DNA of 64,000 nt, taken from contig CM034298.1 in NCBI GenBank assembly GCA_019925795.1, forward strand, positions 49,626,365 to 49,690,364. Reading direction: 5' to 3'. Within the stretch, counting starts at the first letter, position 1. Every line of letters starts with the position of its first letter. The notes under the pieces are model-generated. The model was not told the DNA's origin. It saw only the letters and a list, made by a program, of their open reading frames with translations, and did not search any database. Shown one piece after another: positions 1 to 10,983 of this stretch. Origin of the DNA: Dendrobium chrysotoxum. Taxonomy: Eukaryota > Streptophyta > Magnoliopsida > Asparagales > Orchidaceae. The position numbers and the translations under genes are program-made.

Positions 1-1
1 C

Positions 2-290
2 TTATACTCCGTTGAGAGTATCCATTGCCAAACTTATCAAGGCCATAAAAAGTAAAGAATTCTATAAGCGCCCGTCGCTTATAAAGATCAGCAACACTCA
101 AGATATATTTCGATATTGTGCTTTTAATAAAGATCATGGGCACGATACTGAAGAGTGCCAACACCTGTAAAACCTAGTCAAAGAACTCATTAAAAAATGA
201 GAGCTCTGGGAACTTATGCTCGCTAACCCAAAGAAAATATTAGAAAAGGTTCCACTCAAAGAAACTACTGGCAAGCTAAAATCAGCTCGA
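2..290 (+). pseudogene. gypsy gag C-terminal remnant
   Basis: Translation around 110-157 contains YCAFNKDHGHDTEEC, the C-H-H-C finger typical of Tat-type gag just before protease. In the element this region binds RNA and packages the genome. Stops appear at about 170 and 200, so it is not translatable as it stands. Lineage assignment rests on motif wording, not on a search. Confidence 0.7.
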
Positions 291-489
291 TCTATTCATT
301 TCACAAGGTAGTTCTTGCAAATCGTGAAAGACAATAGTAGAAACACCCCTACGCCTTTGAAGAAGCCACAAATTGATGAATTTAACACTACCTCATGATC
401 ATAATCTTTTGATAGCACGTCAATTTCATTCAGTAGTAAAGATAGGCCAACTAGGGACAACCCGCTTAATGAAGCCATCAACATCACCA

Positions 490-895
490 CTTTAATTACC
501 AATAATCAGGCCGATAGTATCTTGATAGATATGGGGAGTTCAGTGATTATAATCTTCAAAGTTATCTTTAAAAAGATTGGCATGCTTGCTTCTCAACTTA
601 TCCCTACTGACAGGACCATTTCTATGAATTCTCAAGGTAACGCATGGGGATTGAAGACATAATCACCCTACTAGTCACTTGGGGTGAGGGAGATCGCCAA
701 TATTCAGCTATAACAGACTTCATCATAGTTGACGCTCTGACCACTTACAATGCCATATTCGACAGACCATTGCTAAATACTTTCAAAGCTATGGTATACA
801 TATACCACATCACCATTAAGTTCTCGATTAAAGGAAATGAAATCAATATAAGAGGTGACCTAACTCAGTCATGCACTTGCTACCTACGGCAATAA
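490..895 (+). pseudogene. gypsy aspartic protease (retropepsin) remnant
   Basis: The active-site loop reads LIDMGSS at 525-545, so the Thr of the D-T/S-G triad is Met here. A frame change follows near 640. The downstream half (644-895) keeps the conserved blocks DFIIVDALTTYNAI and RPLLNTFKAM, which mark the C-terminal half of plant gypsy proteases. The family enzyme cuts the gag-pol polyprotein. The altered triad and frame break argue that this copy is dead. Confidence 0.75.
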
Positions 896-919
896 GACTG
901 GCTGATGCCTTCAAAGAAA

Positions 920-1820
920 TTTTGCAGCTAGACATAGAATGAAGCTAGAGTCTCAAAGTAATTGAGGCGTTCAAAGAAGTACCTATAATAGGAGATCAAC
1001 TAGGAAGATCCATCAGGATCAACATCTTTTTCAGTAGAAAACATCAAGGCAAGCTAGTGCAAGCTCTCCATGAAAACCTCAAAGTGTTCTCATGGACAAC
1101 CTCATAAATGCCAGGCATGAATTAAGACGATGCATGTCACAGACTAAACATCCATAAGGGTGCTCACCCCATCAAATAGAAGATCAGAAAAACTATTATC
1201 TTACTCACCGAACCCATCCAACAGAAAGTAGGAGAGTTACTTGTCACTCACTTTATCAGAAAAGTTCAGTATCAAGATTGGATCTCAAATATGGTAATGG
1301 TTAAAAAATGAACAGGAAAATGAAGAATGTTCATAGATTTCACTAATCTAAACTTGGCATGTCCCAATGATGCCTATCCACTTCCAAGGATCAACACCTT
1401 TGTCAACTCAGTGGTAAGATATCTTGTCATGAGCTTCCTAGATGCCTTCTTAGGCTATCACCAAATCAAGATACATCTTGAAGATTGTGATAAGATCATA
1501 TTCATCATCATAGAAGGTTTATATTACTACAAAGTCATGCCTTCTGGCTTGAAGAATGCTGGGACCACATTAAAGAATGATGGAAAAAGTATTTAAAATA
1601 TTGAGATTTATATAGACGACCTCATCATCAATAGTAAGTCACCTGATTAGCACTTCAAAGACCTGTGAAAGACCTTTCTCACTCTTAGAAAGTATAATAT
1701 GAGATAAAACCCTTTGAAGTGTACCTTCAAAGAGAGTACAAGAAAACTCCTACGGTTCCTCCTCACGTCCAATGGAATCAAAGTTAATCCCAATAAAGTG
1801 TAGGCTATACTTGATATGAA
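920..1820 (+). pseudogene. gypsy reverse transcriptase, N-terminal two thirds
   Basis: The open stretch 1327-1596 carries MFIDFTNLNLACPNDAYPLP, then SFLDAFLGYHQIK with the first catalytic Asp, then VMPSGLKNAGTT. After a stop the catalytic YIDD box is intact (IYIDDLIINS, about 1600-1630). Motif order matches the finger and palm of gypsy RT. In-frame stops occur near 950, 1105, 1310, 1590 and 1650. The domain is interrupted at 1820 by element A and continues at 21731. Confidence 0.85.
1816..1820. repeat. target site duplication ATGAA, left copy (element A)
   Basis: ATGAA here is repeated at 21726-21730, directly outside the two ends of element A. A 5-bp duplication is normal for copia integrase. 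Removing A and one copy restores continuity of the gypsy RT coding region. Confidence 0.9.
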
Positions 1821-3271
1821 TGTTGTAATTTGGGATCCCAAGCTTGTAATTTTAATGATAACAAATATTATTGATTATACTTTCATTTCTCCTTCCATTT
1901 TGTATTGCATATATATATTTTTGTGTGTGCTAATATTTCAGGTACGTCATACACCATGCAAGAAGATTTAGGGCTCATATTTGGGTAGAATAGGAACATG
2001 GTTGATAAGAGTTTGTAATTTTTATTTATTTAATTTTAAATTTCTTGAGTCAAAGTCCTAAAAAAGGTGTATGCTATTTGGTGACCATGTACACATACAC
2101 AAGGAACTGAGAAAATAAGTTTTAAAATTTTGAACTAATCATACCGTACGATCCAGTTTGTACTATACGATCAGTTATTTTTGAAATAATTTAAAATGGG
2201 TATTTTTGTAATTAATATATTTAAATCAATCCTAATGTATGATTAAGATCGTACTATACGATCTATTTAAAATGGAAAGCCTAGCCGCCAATTAAAATTA
2301 AGTGAGTATTTTAATTTTTGATTTTTGAACTAATCATATTATATGATGCCACTCGGACAGTATGATATTTAAAAAATTAATTTAATCCTCATGATTAGTC
2401 AATCAAATCAAGGTTTAATTAATTTGGTTGATCGTACTACACGATGTAAATCATAATGTATGATAAGCAGAGAAAAAAAAATGTTTATCTCGATGATGGT
2501 CCTAGATAAAACCTTAATTTTTGAACTAATTATATGGTACGATGTCAATGTTACTAGATGATAGGTAGAGACAATTTTTAATCATCTCGATAATCATCTT
2601 GTATGATCATAAGATAATTGAACTAATCGATTTGTACGATCAATATATAGATTTTGAACAGTTCATCTCGAGACTGTTCCATCGTACTGGATGTTATCTA
2701 ATTTTTGAATTAATCATCCTGTATGATTATAGACGTACTGTATGAATAGTTTCAGATTAATTGAAATTTTAGAGTTTTTGAAGACCTTATTTTTAAAAGC
2801 TTTTCTTAATTATTTTTGAGAGAGACTTTTGGCTGTTGAAGGAATTCTATGAGAGAGCTGTCAAAGATTTTGGAGAGTGGAGAAGGGGAAGGTGAGTTTT
2901 GTGAGGGGGAGAAGTAGTGTGAGGGTTTTCACATTGTCGCTTAGAGAAAGCTTGCACCTTGATTCCTCCACAGGGCTCTAAGGATCTGTAAGAGATGCTC
3001 TAAGAAGAAAGCTTTAAGTTCAAAGGTTCAGGTACTCTATCTTCACTAAGAGAGTGAAAAAGCTTTCAAGTTTACTGCCTTCACTTGGAGGGTGAAAAGA
3101 GCTTCCAAGGTTCTCTGCCTCATTAGGAGAGTGAAAAGGATTTTGGTTCTCCGTTGCACCGGGTTGGTGGAAGTGATTCTTGTAAGGGCTTCTCTGCCTT
3201 ACTATGGGGGCCAAAGGAGAGACACTAAGAGTTAGTGCAATGCCCAAAGAAGAGGACTCCGATGAGTGGAC

Positions 3272-3289
3272 TTAGGTCATTATTTGACC
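3272..3289. repeat. 18-bp target duplication of LINE, left copy
   Basis: TTAGGTCATTATTTGACC at 3272-3289 is repeated exactly at 6446-6463 on the other side of the LINE. Long duplications of this kind are made by target-primed reverse transcription. The target contains an inverted pair, GGTCA and TGACC. Confidence 0.93.
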
Positions 3290-6200
3290 AACAACAACAA
3301 CAACATCAAGCTTTTATCCCACTACGTGGGGTCAGCTACATGAATCCTTTTTCTCCATTATGTCCTATTAAAAGTCAAATTCTCATTTAAATCTAATAAA
3401 GAAAGATCATTTCTAATATTTTCTAACCAAGTCTTTTTTAGGTCTACCTTTACATTTCTTAACATAAGTCAAATCTAAGACCTCTACTTTCCTAACAGGG
3501 TCATCGGGAGGCCGCCATTTTATGTGACCAAACCATCTAAGGCGACTCTCTCTAATCTTATCTTCCACTGGAGCTACTCCAACCTTTTCACGAATATGCT
3601 CATTTCGTATCCTATCTCTAAGGGTAAAGCCACTCATCCACCTAAGCATCCTCCTCTCTGCAACACTTAACTTAGAATTATGCTTCTCTTTTAATGGCCA
3701 ACATTCGGCACCATAAAGCATTGCAGGTCTCACCACCATCTTATAGAATTTTCCCTTAAGTTTGAGTGGTACTTTTCTATGACACAATAAGCCCGATGCA
3801 TTCCTCCACTTCAACCATCCCACTTGGATTCTGCTGATAATATCCCCATCTATTTCACCATCACTCTGAACAATAGATCCAAGATATCTAAAATGTGTAC
3901 TCTTATTAATGACTTGATCAGCTAAAGTCACAATCCCCTCACTAGGTCTATTATTACTAAAATTACACTCCATATAATCCATTTTAGATCTACTCAAGCG
4001 AAAACCTTTAGACTCTAAGGTTGACCTCCATAATTCTAGTTTAACTTTAACTCCCTCTCTAGTCTTATCAACAAGAAGAATATCTTTAGCAAAAAGCATA
4101 CACCAAGGTACATCCTCTTGCAAATGTCTAGTGAGGACATCCATGACTAAAGCAAAAAGATATGGGCTTAAGGCTGATCCTTGATGTAATCCAACCAAAA
4201 TAGGGAAATACTTAGTCAAACCACCTTATGTTTGAACACAAGTAATAGCTCTTGCATACATATCTTTAATGATTTGAATATAAGCATTATTAACTCCTTT
4301 CTTTTCAAGAACTCTTCATAACACTTCTCTTGGAACTTTATCATATGCTTTTTCTAAATCAATAAATATCATATGTAAATCCTCCTTATTCTCTCTATAT
4401 TTCTCCATCAAACCTCTTAATAAATGTATGGCTTCCATAGTAGATCTACTCGGCATGAATCCAAATTGATTTTGAGAAACATTAGTATCACACCGCAACC
4501 TATGCTCCATAACTCGTTCCCATAGTTTTAAAGTATGACACATTAACTTAATTCCTCTATAATTCGCACAATCTTGTGCATCACCTTTATTCTTAAAAAT
4601 AGGGATTAACACACTCATTCTCCACTCATCTGGCATCTTTTTAGTCTTCAAAATAGTATTAAAAAGTTTAGTAAGCCAAGAAATTCCTTCATCTCCTAAG
4701 CATTTCCACGCCTCTATTGGAATATCATCAGGTCTAACAGCTTTTCCACCCTTTATTTTCTTTAAAGCCTCTCTAACTTCGATTTTACTAATACGCCGAT
4801 AAAAATAGAAATCTTTATTTTCATTTAGGGTGCTAAGGTCACTACAGTCAATTTTGTTTTCACATTCTTCATTAAAAAGTTTAACAAAATATCTCATCCA
4901 CCTTTGTTGAATATCATCTTCTAAAAAACGTACTTTTTGATCTTCATCTTTAATACACTTCATTTGAACTAAATCCTTACTACTCCTATCTCTTTGTTTG
5001 GCTAACTTATACATATATCTTTCTCCCTCTTTAGTATCTAATATATTATATAAATAACTAAAAGCTAAACTCTTTGCATCGCATATTGCTTTCTTAGATT
5101 CCTTATGTGCCTCTTTATATAATTTTCATATCAGAATTTTTATAATTAAACCAATTTTAATAATAAATCTTCTTATTTTTAATCTTTTCTTGCACATTTG
5201 GATTCCACCACCAACTAATTTTATTTTTAGGAGCTTTTCCCTTTGAAACTCCAAGCACATATTTTGCAATATTCTTAATATCACTACCACTTTTTCCCAC
5301 ATAATATTAGCATCCTCATGCACTGACAAAATCTTAAGATCTAAAATCTTACTCTCAAAAATATTTTTGTTAATATTTTTTAAATACCCCAATCTAATCC
5401 TAGAAAATTATTTTACTTTATTTTTTATTTTTATCCCCATTATCTTCAAGTCCAAAACTAATAAACGATGTTGGGTTCATAAATTTTCACTCGGAATAAC
5501 TTTACAATCTTTGTAATCTAAACGATCTAATTTTCTTATAAGAAAATAATCAATCTGAGTTTTACTATATCCATTTTTATAAGTAATGTGCTCATTCCTT
5601 TTCTTAAATAAGGTATTAGCAATTAAAAAAGCATAAGCTAAACAAAAATCTAATATGGACTTACCACCTTCATTTATCATTCCAAACCCATGGCCACCGT
5701 GAATGCTTTTAAAATCATCTACCTCTCTACCAACATGTCCATTTAAATCTCCTCTAATAAAAACTCTTTCTTCAAGAGGTATCTTTTGTATTAATTCTTC
5801 TAAGTCATTCCAAAATTTTAATTTTAAATCTATATTTAAACCCACTTAAGGAGCATAAGCACTTATAATGTTAACAATCTTAGCATCAACAATAATCTTT
5901 AAAGCTATAATTCTATCTCCAATTCTATTAATATTTATAACATTATCCTTCAAACTCTTATCTAAAATCATGCCTACACCATTTCTAGTACGACTCCTAC
6001 CCAAATACCAAAGTTTAAATCCTAAACTATTAATCTCCTTAGCCTTCTCTCCAATCCATTTAGTTTCCTGAATGCACATAATATTTATCTTTTTATGAAT
6101 CATAAAATCTATTAATTCCATTAATTTTCCTATATAGGAACCTATATTCCAAGTTCCTATCCTAATTTTAGTTTCATGGACTAGCTTCTTTGCCCACATC

Positions 6201-6445
6201 CATCCTTGATGTGGGAACTCTTGCCTATTTAACACTACACCCGGGCGGTGGTGCAGTGGCCCTTACACACTTGTCGCTGTATTCAGGCCATACAACGCAT
6301 TGCTTCCAGGGGACACCCTAGCATTAACACAATTTCTTAAAGGATTCATGTCATTATTATTCGACAAGTTTTATGCTGGTTGTCGACTACCTAACGCAAC
6401 CCTCCACTTTTGTCATCTAGGACTTGGGACCTGGCAACGGCAGTG
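3290..6445 (-). mobile_element. RTE-clade LINE, nearly full length
   Basis: About 3.16 kb in reverse orientation inside the 5' LTR of A. The 3' end (3290-3310 on the plus strand) is a short TTG-type repeat rather than poly(A), preceded by the block complementary to CCCACTACGTGGGGTCAGCT, both hallmarks of plant RTE LINEs. It encodes an endonuclease and a reverse transcriptase. The 5' leader (6236-6445) is present, so it is close to complete. Exact 18-bp target duplications support an intact insertion. Confidence 0.9.
3413..6235 (-). pseudogene. RTE LINE ORF: AP endonuclease plus reverse transcriptase (broken)
   Basis: All recognisable pieces lie in one frame on the minus strand, interrupted by at least five in-frame stops (near 5846, 5477, 5126, 4316 and 4230) but no clear frameshift. 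Endonuclease motifs: GTWNIGS, CIQETKW, SAYAP, RGDLNGHVG and QIDYFLIRKLD (6160-5520). RT motifs: AVRPDDIPIEAWK, NYRGIKLM, NQFGFMPSRSTMEA, FIDLEKAYDKV and GLHQGSALSPYLF (4760-4180). The catalytic box reads FAKD at about 4090, so one of the two paired Asp residues is lost. The C-terminal tail keeps RLRWFGHIKWRP and GRPKKD. The family protein nicks target DNA and copies its RNA there; this copy is inactive. Confidence 0.88.
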
Positions 6446-6481
6446 TTAGGTCATTATTTGACCGAACCACTATAAAATTCT

Positions 6482-8081
6482 AAAAGATCCCTTTATAAGA
6501 GTTAAGACTAGGCATAGATTTAGGAAGGAGGTTAACCATTCTTCTTTTATCTCTATGATAGAATCCACTAGTTAGATCAAGCCTTGTTTAATGAATTCTT
6601 AATCCTAACTATGCAAGAAGAATTGAACCAATTTGGTATAAAAAAATGTTTGGGAACTGGTTAATAGACCTAAGGACCAGAGTATTGTAGGAACTAATGG
6701 GTTTTCAAGATTAAGATTAATAACACTTGAGTAGTAATTAGAAATAAAGCCAAATTAGTAGCTAAGTGGTATAATCAAATAAAAAGCATTAGTTTTGAGG
6801 AGACCTTTGCCCCTATAGCTAAGTTAAAAGCTATTAGAGTGCTGTTAGCCTTTGCTTGCTTTAAAGGTTTTAATCTATACCAAATGGATATAAAGAGTGT
6901 CTAATGGGGTGGTTAAGGAAGATATATATGTAAAGGAACCCCCAAATTTTGAAAATTCAACCTCTCCCAATCATGTCTAGAAATTGAAAAAGGCATTGTA
7001 TGGATTGAAACAAGCACCTAGGGCATGGTATGAAAGGCTTAGCACTTTTCTCTAAGATAGATCCTTTGTTAAGGGTAGTGTAGATACCACCCTACTCCTT
7101 AAGAAAGTAAGAGATGATCTACTTAATTTAAATATATGTAGATGATATATAATTTGGATCAACAAATAAAAATCTTTATAATAAATTTTTAGGAACCATG
7201 AGCAGAGAATTTGAATGAGTATGATGGGAGAGCTAACTTATTTCATTAGTTTTAGTGTAAAGCAAATCGATGATGAAACTTTTCTAAGAAAAAGTAAATA
7301 TATCAAGGATATTCTAAAGAAATATGAGATGGAAAATGTTAGAGCGATTAATACACCCATGAGCTCTACCATTCAATTAGACAAAGATGCAAGTGGAAAG
7401 TTAGTAGATCAAATGAAGTATTGGGTTATAATGGGATCACTTTTATATTTGATTGCTAGTAGACTTGACATTATGGTTAGTATTTGTCTTTGTGTCAGAT
7501 TTCAAGCAATTCCAAAGGAATCATAGGAAAGCTGTTAAGAGAATCCTTAGATACCTTCTAGGCACTCAAATTTAGGTATCTAGTTCCCTATATATAGCTC
7601 CTCATTTGAACTCATAGGATATTCAGACTCAAACTTTGTAGGATGTAGGATTGGTAGAAAAAGCATCTATGGAATATGTCAATTCATAGGTCAATCCTTA
7701 GTTTCCTGTCCTAGTAGAAAATAAAAATATGTAGCTCTATCCACTCCTAAGGCAGAATACATTGCTCTAGGAAGTTATGTTGCTCAAGTCTTATGGCTAA
7801 AGTAACAAATCTTTGACCAGGGACTCCCTGTTAGCACTATTTAAATTATGTGTGACAATACTAATGCCATATACATCACTAAGAATCCTATCCAACACTC
7901 CCTTACTATGCATATAAACATCAGGCACCACTTCATTAGAGACCATATTATTAAGGGAGATATTGAGTTGCATCATGTAGCAACTGATAATTAACTGGTA
8001 AATATATTTACCAAAATATTAAGCTATGACACGTTTGGTACATTTAAGGACTATATTATTTGCATTGACATTTATCCTTGA
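6482..8081 (+). pseudogene. Element A pol remnant: copia RT and RNase H
   Basis: Starts within the linker before RT and runs to a TGA at 8079-8081. Recognisable blocks: KTRHRFRKEVNHSSFISM (6510-6560), KKALYGLKQAPRAWYERLS (6985-7045), the YVDD catalytic box out of frame with its neighbours near 7137-7150, SMMGELTYF to INTPMSS (7215-7370), LLYLIASRLDIM, then RNase H with CQFIGQSLVS and HHFIRDHIIKGDIELHHVA (7675-7985). Many stops and frame changes. Protease and integrase are absent because of the deletion at 6481. Dead copy. Confidence 0.85.
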
Positions 8082-8740
8082 TTCATGGCAAGATGAAATC
8101 AATTGCTTGAGATTTTATGTGATTTGTGCATTTCTGTATTTTTATTTTTTATTTATGTTTGTTAATTATTCAGTGTTGTTTGCTTAGTTGTAGTTATTCC
8201 ATAATCATCACACACCACATAAAAATAAAAAAAATTATTCACATCATAATATACGAACATTATTCATACTATACAATCTATATAACTCAGCACATCCTCA
8301 CCGTCTGTGATTTCAACAATTTTGATTTGACCAATCATTCACGATCATACTGTACAATCCACCTCGTTATACTGTACGATCCATGTGTCAATTACAGTTG
8401 GACAAATTAAATCGTTTGATACAATTTTTGAAGCATCATCATACTGCATGAATATTTGTCTGTATAGTATAAATCTTTTAATCATAGGTAGTAATAATGA
8501 CTCCTTGGGACGATCAATTTTAACAAAGATCGTCTAGTATGATCTTGATCGCACTGTATGATTTGATCACTTTTTTTGGATAGATCATCCAGACGAATTG
8601 AATTCTTTTGATCGTCAAGTATGAACCTCTATTGTACTGCATGATCTGCTAAAATTTTATAAGGAGAGATTTCTGGTTTCACTCACTCCATCCTTTTATT
8701 CCTCTTTCAGTTGGACTCATACCTTCAACCTTCTTAATGG
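8082..8740 (+). other. Post-pol spacer of A with LTR-like palindromes
   Basis: No gene. Between pol and the env-like region there is a run of motifs such as CATACTGTACAATCC, TATACTGTACGATCC and GACGATCAATTTTAACAAAG (8340-8660), of the same style as the LTR palindromes of A. Their presence in the internal region is unusual. A 94-codon open frame at 8126-8410 is AT-rich and matches nothing I know. Confidence 0.5.
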
Positions 8741-9650
8741 TCAGTAGCAAGCAAGCTCATTAATTGCTCCAAGGCAGTTCCTCAACTGATCATGTTGACA
8801 ATTTCCAAACAGTTAAGGATGAATCTTCCTACCACAGATTCAAGGAAGCCCAAATTACACCATCCTGCATCCTTGACTAGTCAATTCTCAATTATAAGGT
8901 AAAGGATCTTTTTGTCACTTGCACTCTTCAATTCCTTCTTACCATCACCTTCCCTTTCATCATTCTTCATGAGCCTACACGTGTCTGCAGATCTCTCTAT
9001 CATGACTTCATACGTGTTTATACGACCCATATAAATTACCAAATAAGACTTAGCTAAATACCTATACCTATCCACTGATGGAGTTCAACCCCATATCATA
9101 TCATTTAGGGGAGACTATGATTGGACCACCATAAATCTAGTCATTAGGAATGCTCCTCTAAACAAACACCAGCCACTTATCGAAACATTAAACCAAAATG
9201 CTCGTATCATCTAGCATATTCGTCGGACTTCCATTTTTCCTAAAGCTATAAAGATAGGGAAAATATCACTCTACTTTTATCTGTAGTCACCTACTTAATC
9301 ATGTCCAGAAATGCTTTTGATGAGTCCCACATGATCATTTGCTAACTACAAAACTCCACTTCCCTTCGCACATACACAACCCATTATAAGCACAACCTTG
9401 CACTAGGTCACTTAATTGCCTATGTTTGGATCAAACATATCAGCTTACATATCCCACATCGATAGATAAATTCTCTATTTTTTACTTTGATGGCTCTTTT
9501 CATGTTCTCTTTCGTCATCACCAAGGGGGACATCTTGAAGAAGAGTTAGAGTTTGATTAGGAAGGGAGAGACCTTCTAGCACCAGACCAGCACTAACATC
9601 GACACCAAAACCAGCACTAACACTAGTATAAGCATAATAGTCTTATTCCT
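8741..9650 (+). pseudogene. Possible env-like ORF remnant of element A
   Basis: Several Sireviruses carry an extra ORF between pol and the 3' LTR. Here a broken reading starts near ATGGTCAGTAGCAAGCAAG (8739) and gives YHRFKEAQITPSCILD and NYKVKDLFVTC, then further down LALGHLIAYVWIKHIS (9400-9455). The first block resembles the start of the plant env-like or 'putative plant transposon protein' domain. No signal peptide or membrane segment can be shown because frames change often. Could be unrelated decayed sequence. Confidence 0.35.
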
Positions 9651-9928
9651 ATGAGACGCTTATACTACATTTTGATCAACTGGAATCCCATCTGGATAGC
9701 CATATTCAATAGCAGTAATAATAGTAGCAGCATGAGGCTGACATGGCATGGTTTGGCAAGCAATTTGACATTATTCACCACTATTTTCGACCACCACCAC
9801 CTCCACTACCATCTAATCAAGGAACTTACTTCTAGGTTGCTTGTTTGATTGGAGTATTTTTTTAAATCTGTATTGCAGTCTTTCTTGTGATTATTCCCTT
9901 TATTTTTTCTCTCCTTTTTGGTAATGTC

Positions 9929-10166
9929 AAAAAGGGGAGTAGATGGCTGGTTATATTTTATGATTTTCTATTTAATTCATTTCTATTTAGCCTCTATGTT
10001 GTTTGTGTATTTGTTTGTGTGTACAATTGAAAACAAAAAAACAAAAAAAAATGCAAAAAATTACTTTCCCTTAAAGTATCCCATCTAGTGAGGGGGAGAT
10101 TGGGAGAAATTACAAGTTTCTTGCAATTTCAATTAAAATGTTTGCTATCATAAAAAAGGGGGAGAT
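9929..10166 (+). promoter_or_regulatory. Multiple polypurine tracts before the 3' LTR of A
   Basis: Three purine tracts: AAAAAGGGGAG (9929-9939), TGAGGGGGAGAT (10089-10100) and AAAAAAGGGGGAGAT (10152-10166), the last touching the LTR start at 10167. They prime plus-strand DNA synthesis. Repeated tracts upstream of the 3' LTR are a known hallmark of Sireviruses and support that assignment. Confidence 0.75.
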
Positions 10167-10983
10167 TATTATAATGTGGGATCCCGAGCTTATGGTTTTG
10201 ATGATAACAAGCATTATTGATTATACTTTCATTTCTCCTACCATTTTGTATTGCATATATGTTTTTGTGTATACTAACATTTTCGGTACGTCATATGCCA
10301 TGCAAGAAGATTTAGGACTCAAGTTTTAATAGAATAGGAATATGGTTAACAAGAGTCTATAATTTTTATTTATTTAATTTTAAATATCTTGAGTCAAAGT
10401 GTTATAAAAGGTGTATGCTACTTTGGCGATCATGCACATTTATAGAGGAGAGTGGGAAAATAAGTTTTAAAATTTTAAACTAATCGTACTGTATGATTCA
10501 GGTTGCACTGTACAATAAATTTTTTTAAAATGATTTAAAATGGCTAATTTTGTAATTCCTATATTTAAACTAATTGTATTGTACGATCTAAATCATACTA
10601 TACAATTTATTTAAAATAAAAAGTCTAGCCTCCAATCAAAATTAAGTTAGTATATTAATTTTTGAATTTTGAACTAATCGTACTATGTGATGCCATTAAG
10701 ATAGTATGATATTTAAAAAATTAATTTAATCCCCATGATTAGTCAATTGAATCGTTTAATTAATTTGGTCAATCGTACTATATGGCGTGGATCGTACTAT
10801 ATGATAGGTAGAGACGAAAAACATTTATCCTGATGATCATCCTGGATGAAACCTTATTTTTTAAACTAATAGTATGGTATGATGTCAATTGTACTTAACA
10901 ATACGCATAGAAGATTTTCAATCATCCTAGCAATCATCTCATACAATCACAAGACAATTGAACTAATCATACTATATGATCTT
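10167..10983 (+). repeat. 3' LTR of element A, left part
   Basis: Begins TATTATAATGTGGGATCCC, matching the 5' LTR start at 1821 with the terminal TG changed to TA. Carries the same GTAC-type palindromes (10480-10980). Interrupted at 10983 by element B and continues at 20711. The net LTR length is about 1.83 kb. Confidence 0.85.
10979..10983. repeat. target site duplication ATCTT, left copy (element B)
   Basis: ATCTT at 10979-10983 and 20706-20710 flank element B exactly, outside its TGAAAG...CAACA ends. Confidence 0.9.

Larger units (their letters stand above)
1..1820 (+). mobile_element. Tat-type Ty3/gypsy element, left part (gag end, protease, RT start)
   Basis: Left fragment of a degraded gypsy retrotransposon that begins before the window. 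Reading through stops and frame changes it gives, in order, the gag C-terminus with a C-H-H-C finger, a retropepsin domain and the first two thirds of reverse transcriptase. The reading breaks at 1820 and resumes after the second ATGAA at 21726-21730, so copia element A landed inside RT. The order and the finger and RT wording fit the Tat group of plant gypsy elements. No LTR or primer site of this element is seen on the left side. Confidence 0.85.
1821..6481 (+). repeat. 5' LTR of element A (truncated, with LINE inside)
   Basis: LTR sequence is 1821-3289 and 6464-6481; 3290-6445 is an inserted LINE and 6446-6463 its duplicated target. Aligns by eye with the 3' LTR (10167-10983 plus 20711-21725), for instance GGGATCCC near the start and ACCACTATAAAATTCT at the end. 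Holds many degenerate palindromes of GATCGTAC/GTACGATC type (2140-2760) and hairpin repeat units at 3030-3200. Its last 200 or more bases are deleted. Confidence 0.85.

Noticed and set aside
5868..6071. Plus-strand 67-codon frame
   Set aside because: Shadow of the LINE endonuclease on the opposite strand.
8126..8410. 94-codon Ile/His-rich open frame in element A
   Set aside because: Composition reflects AT-rich spacer and palindromes; no similarity to copia proteins.
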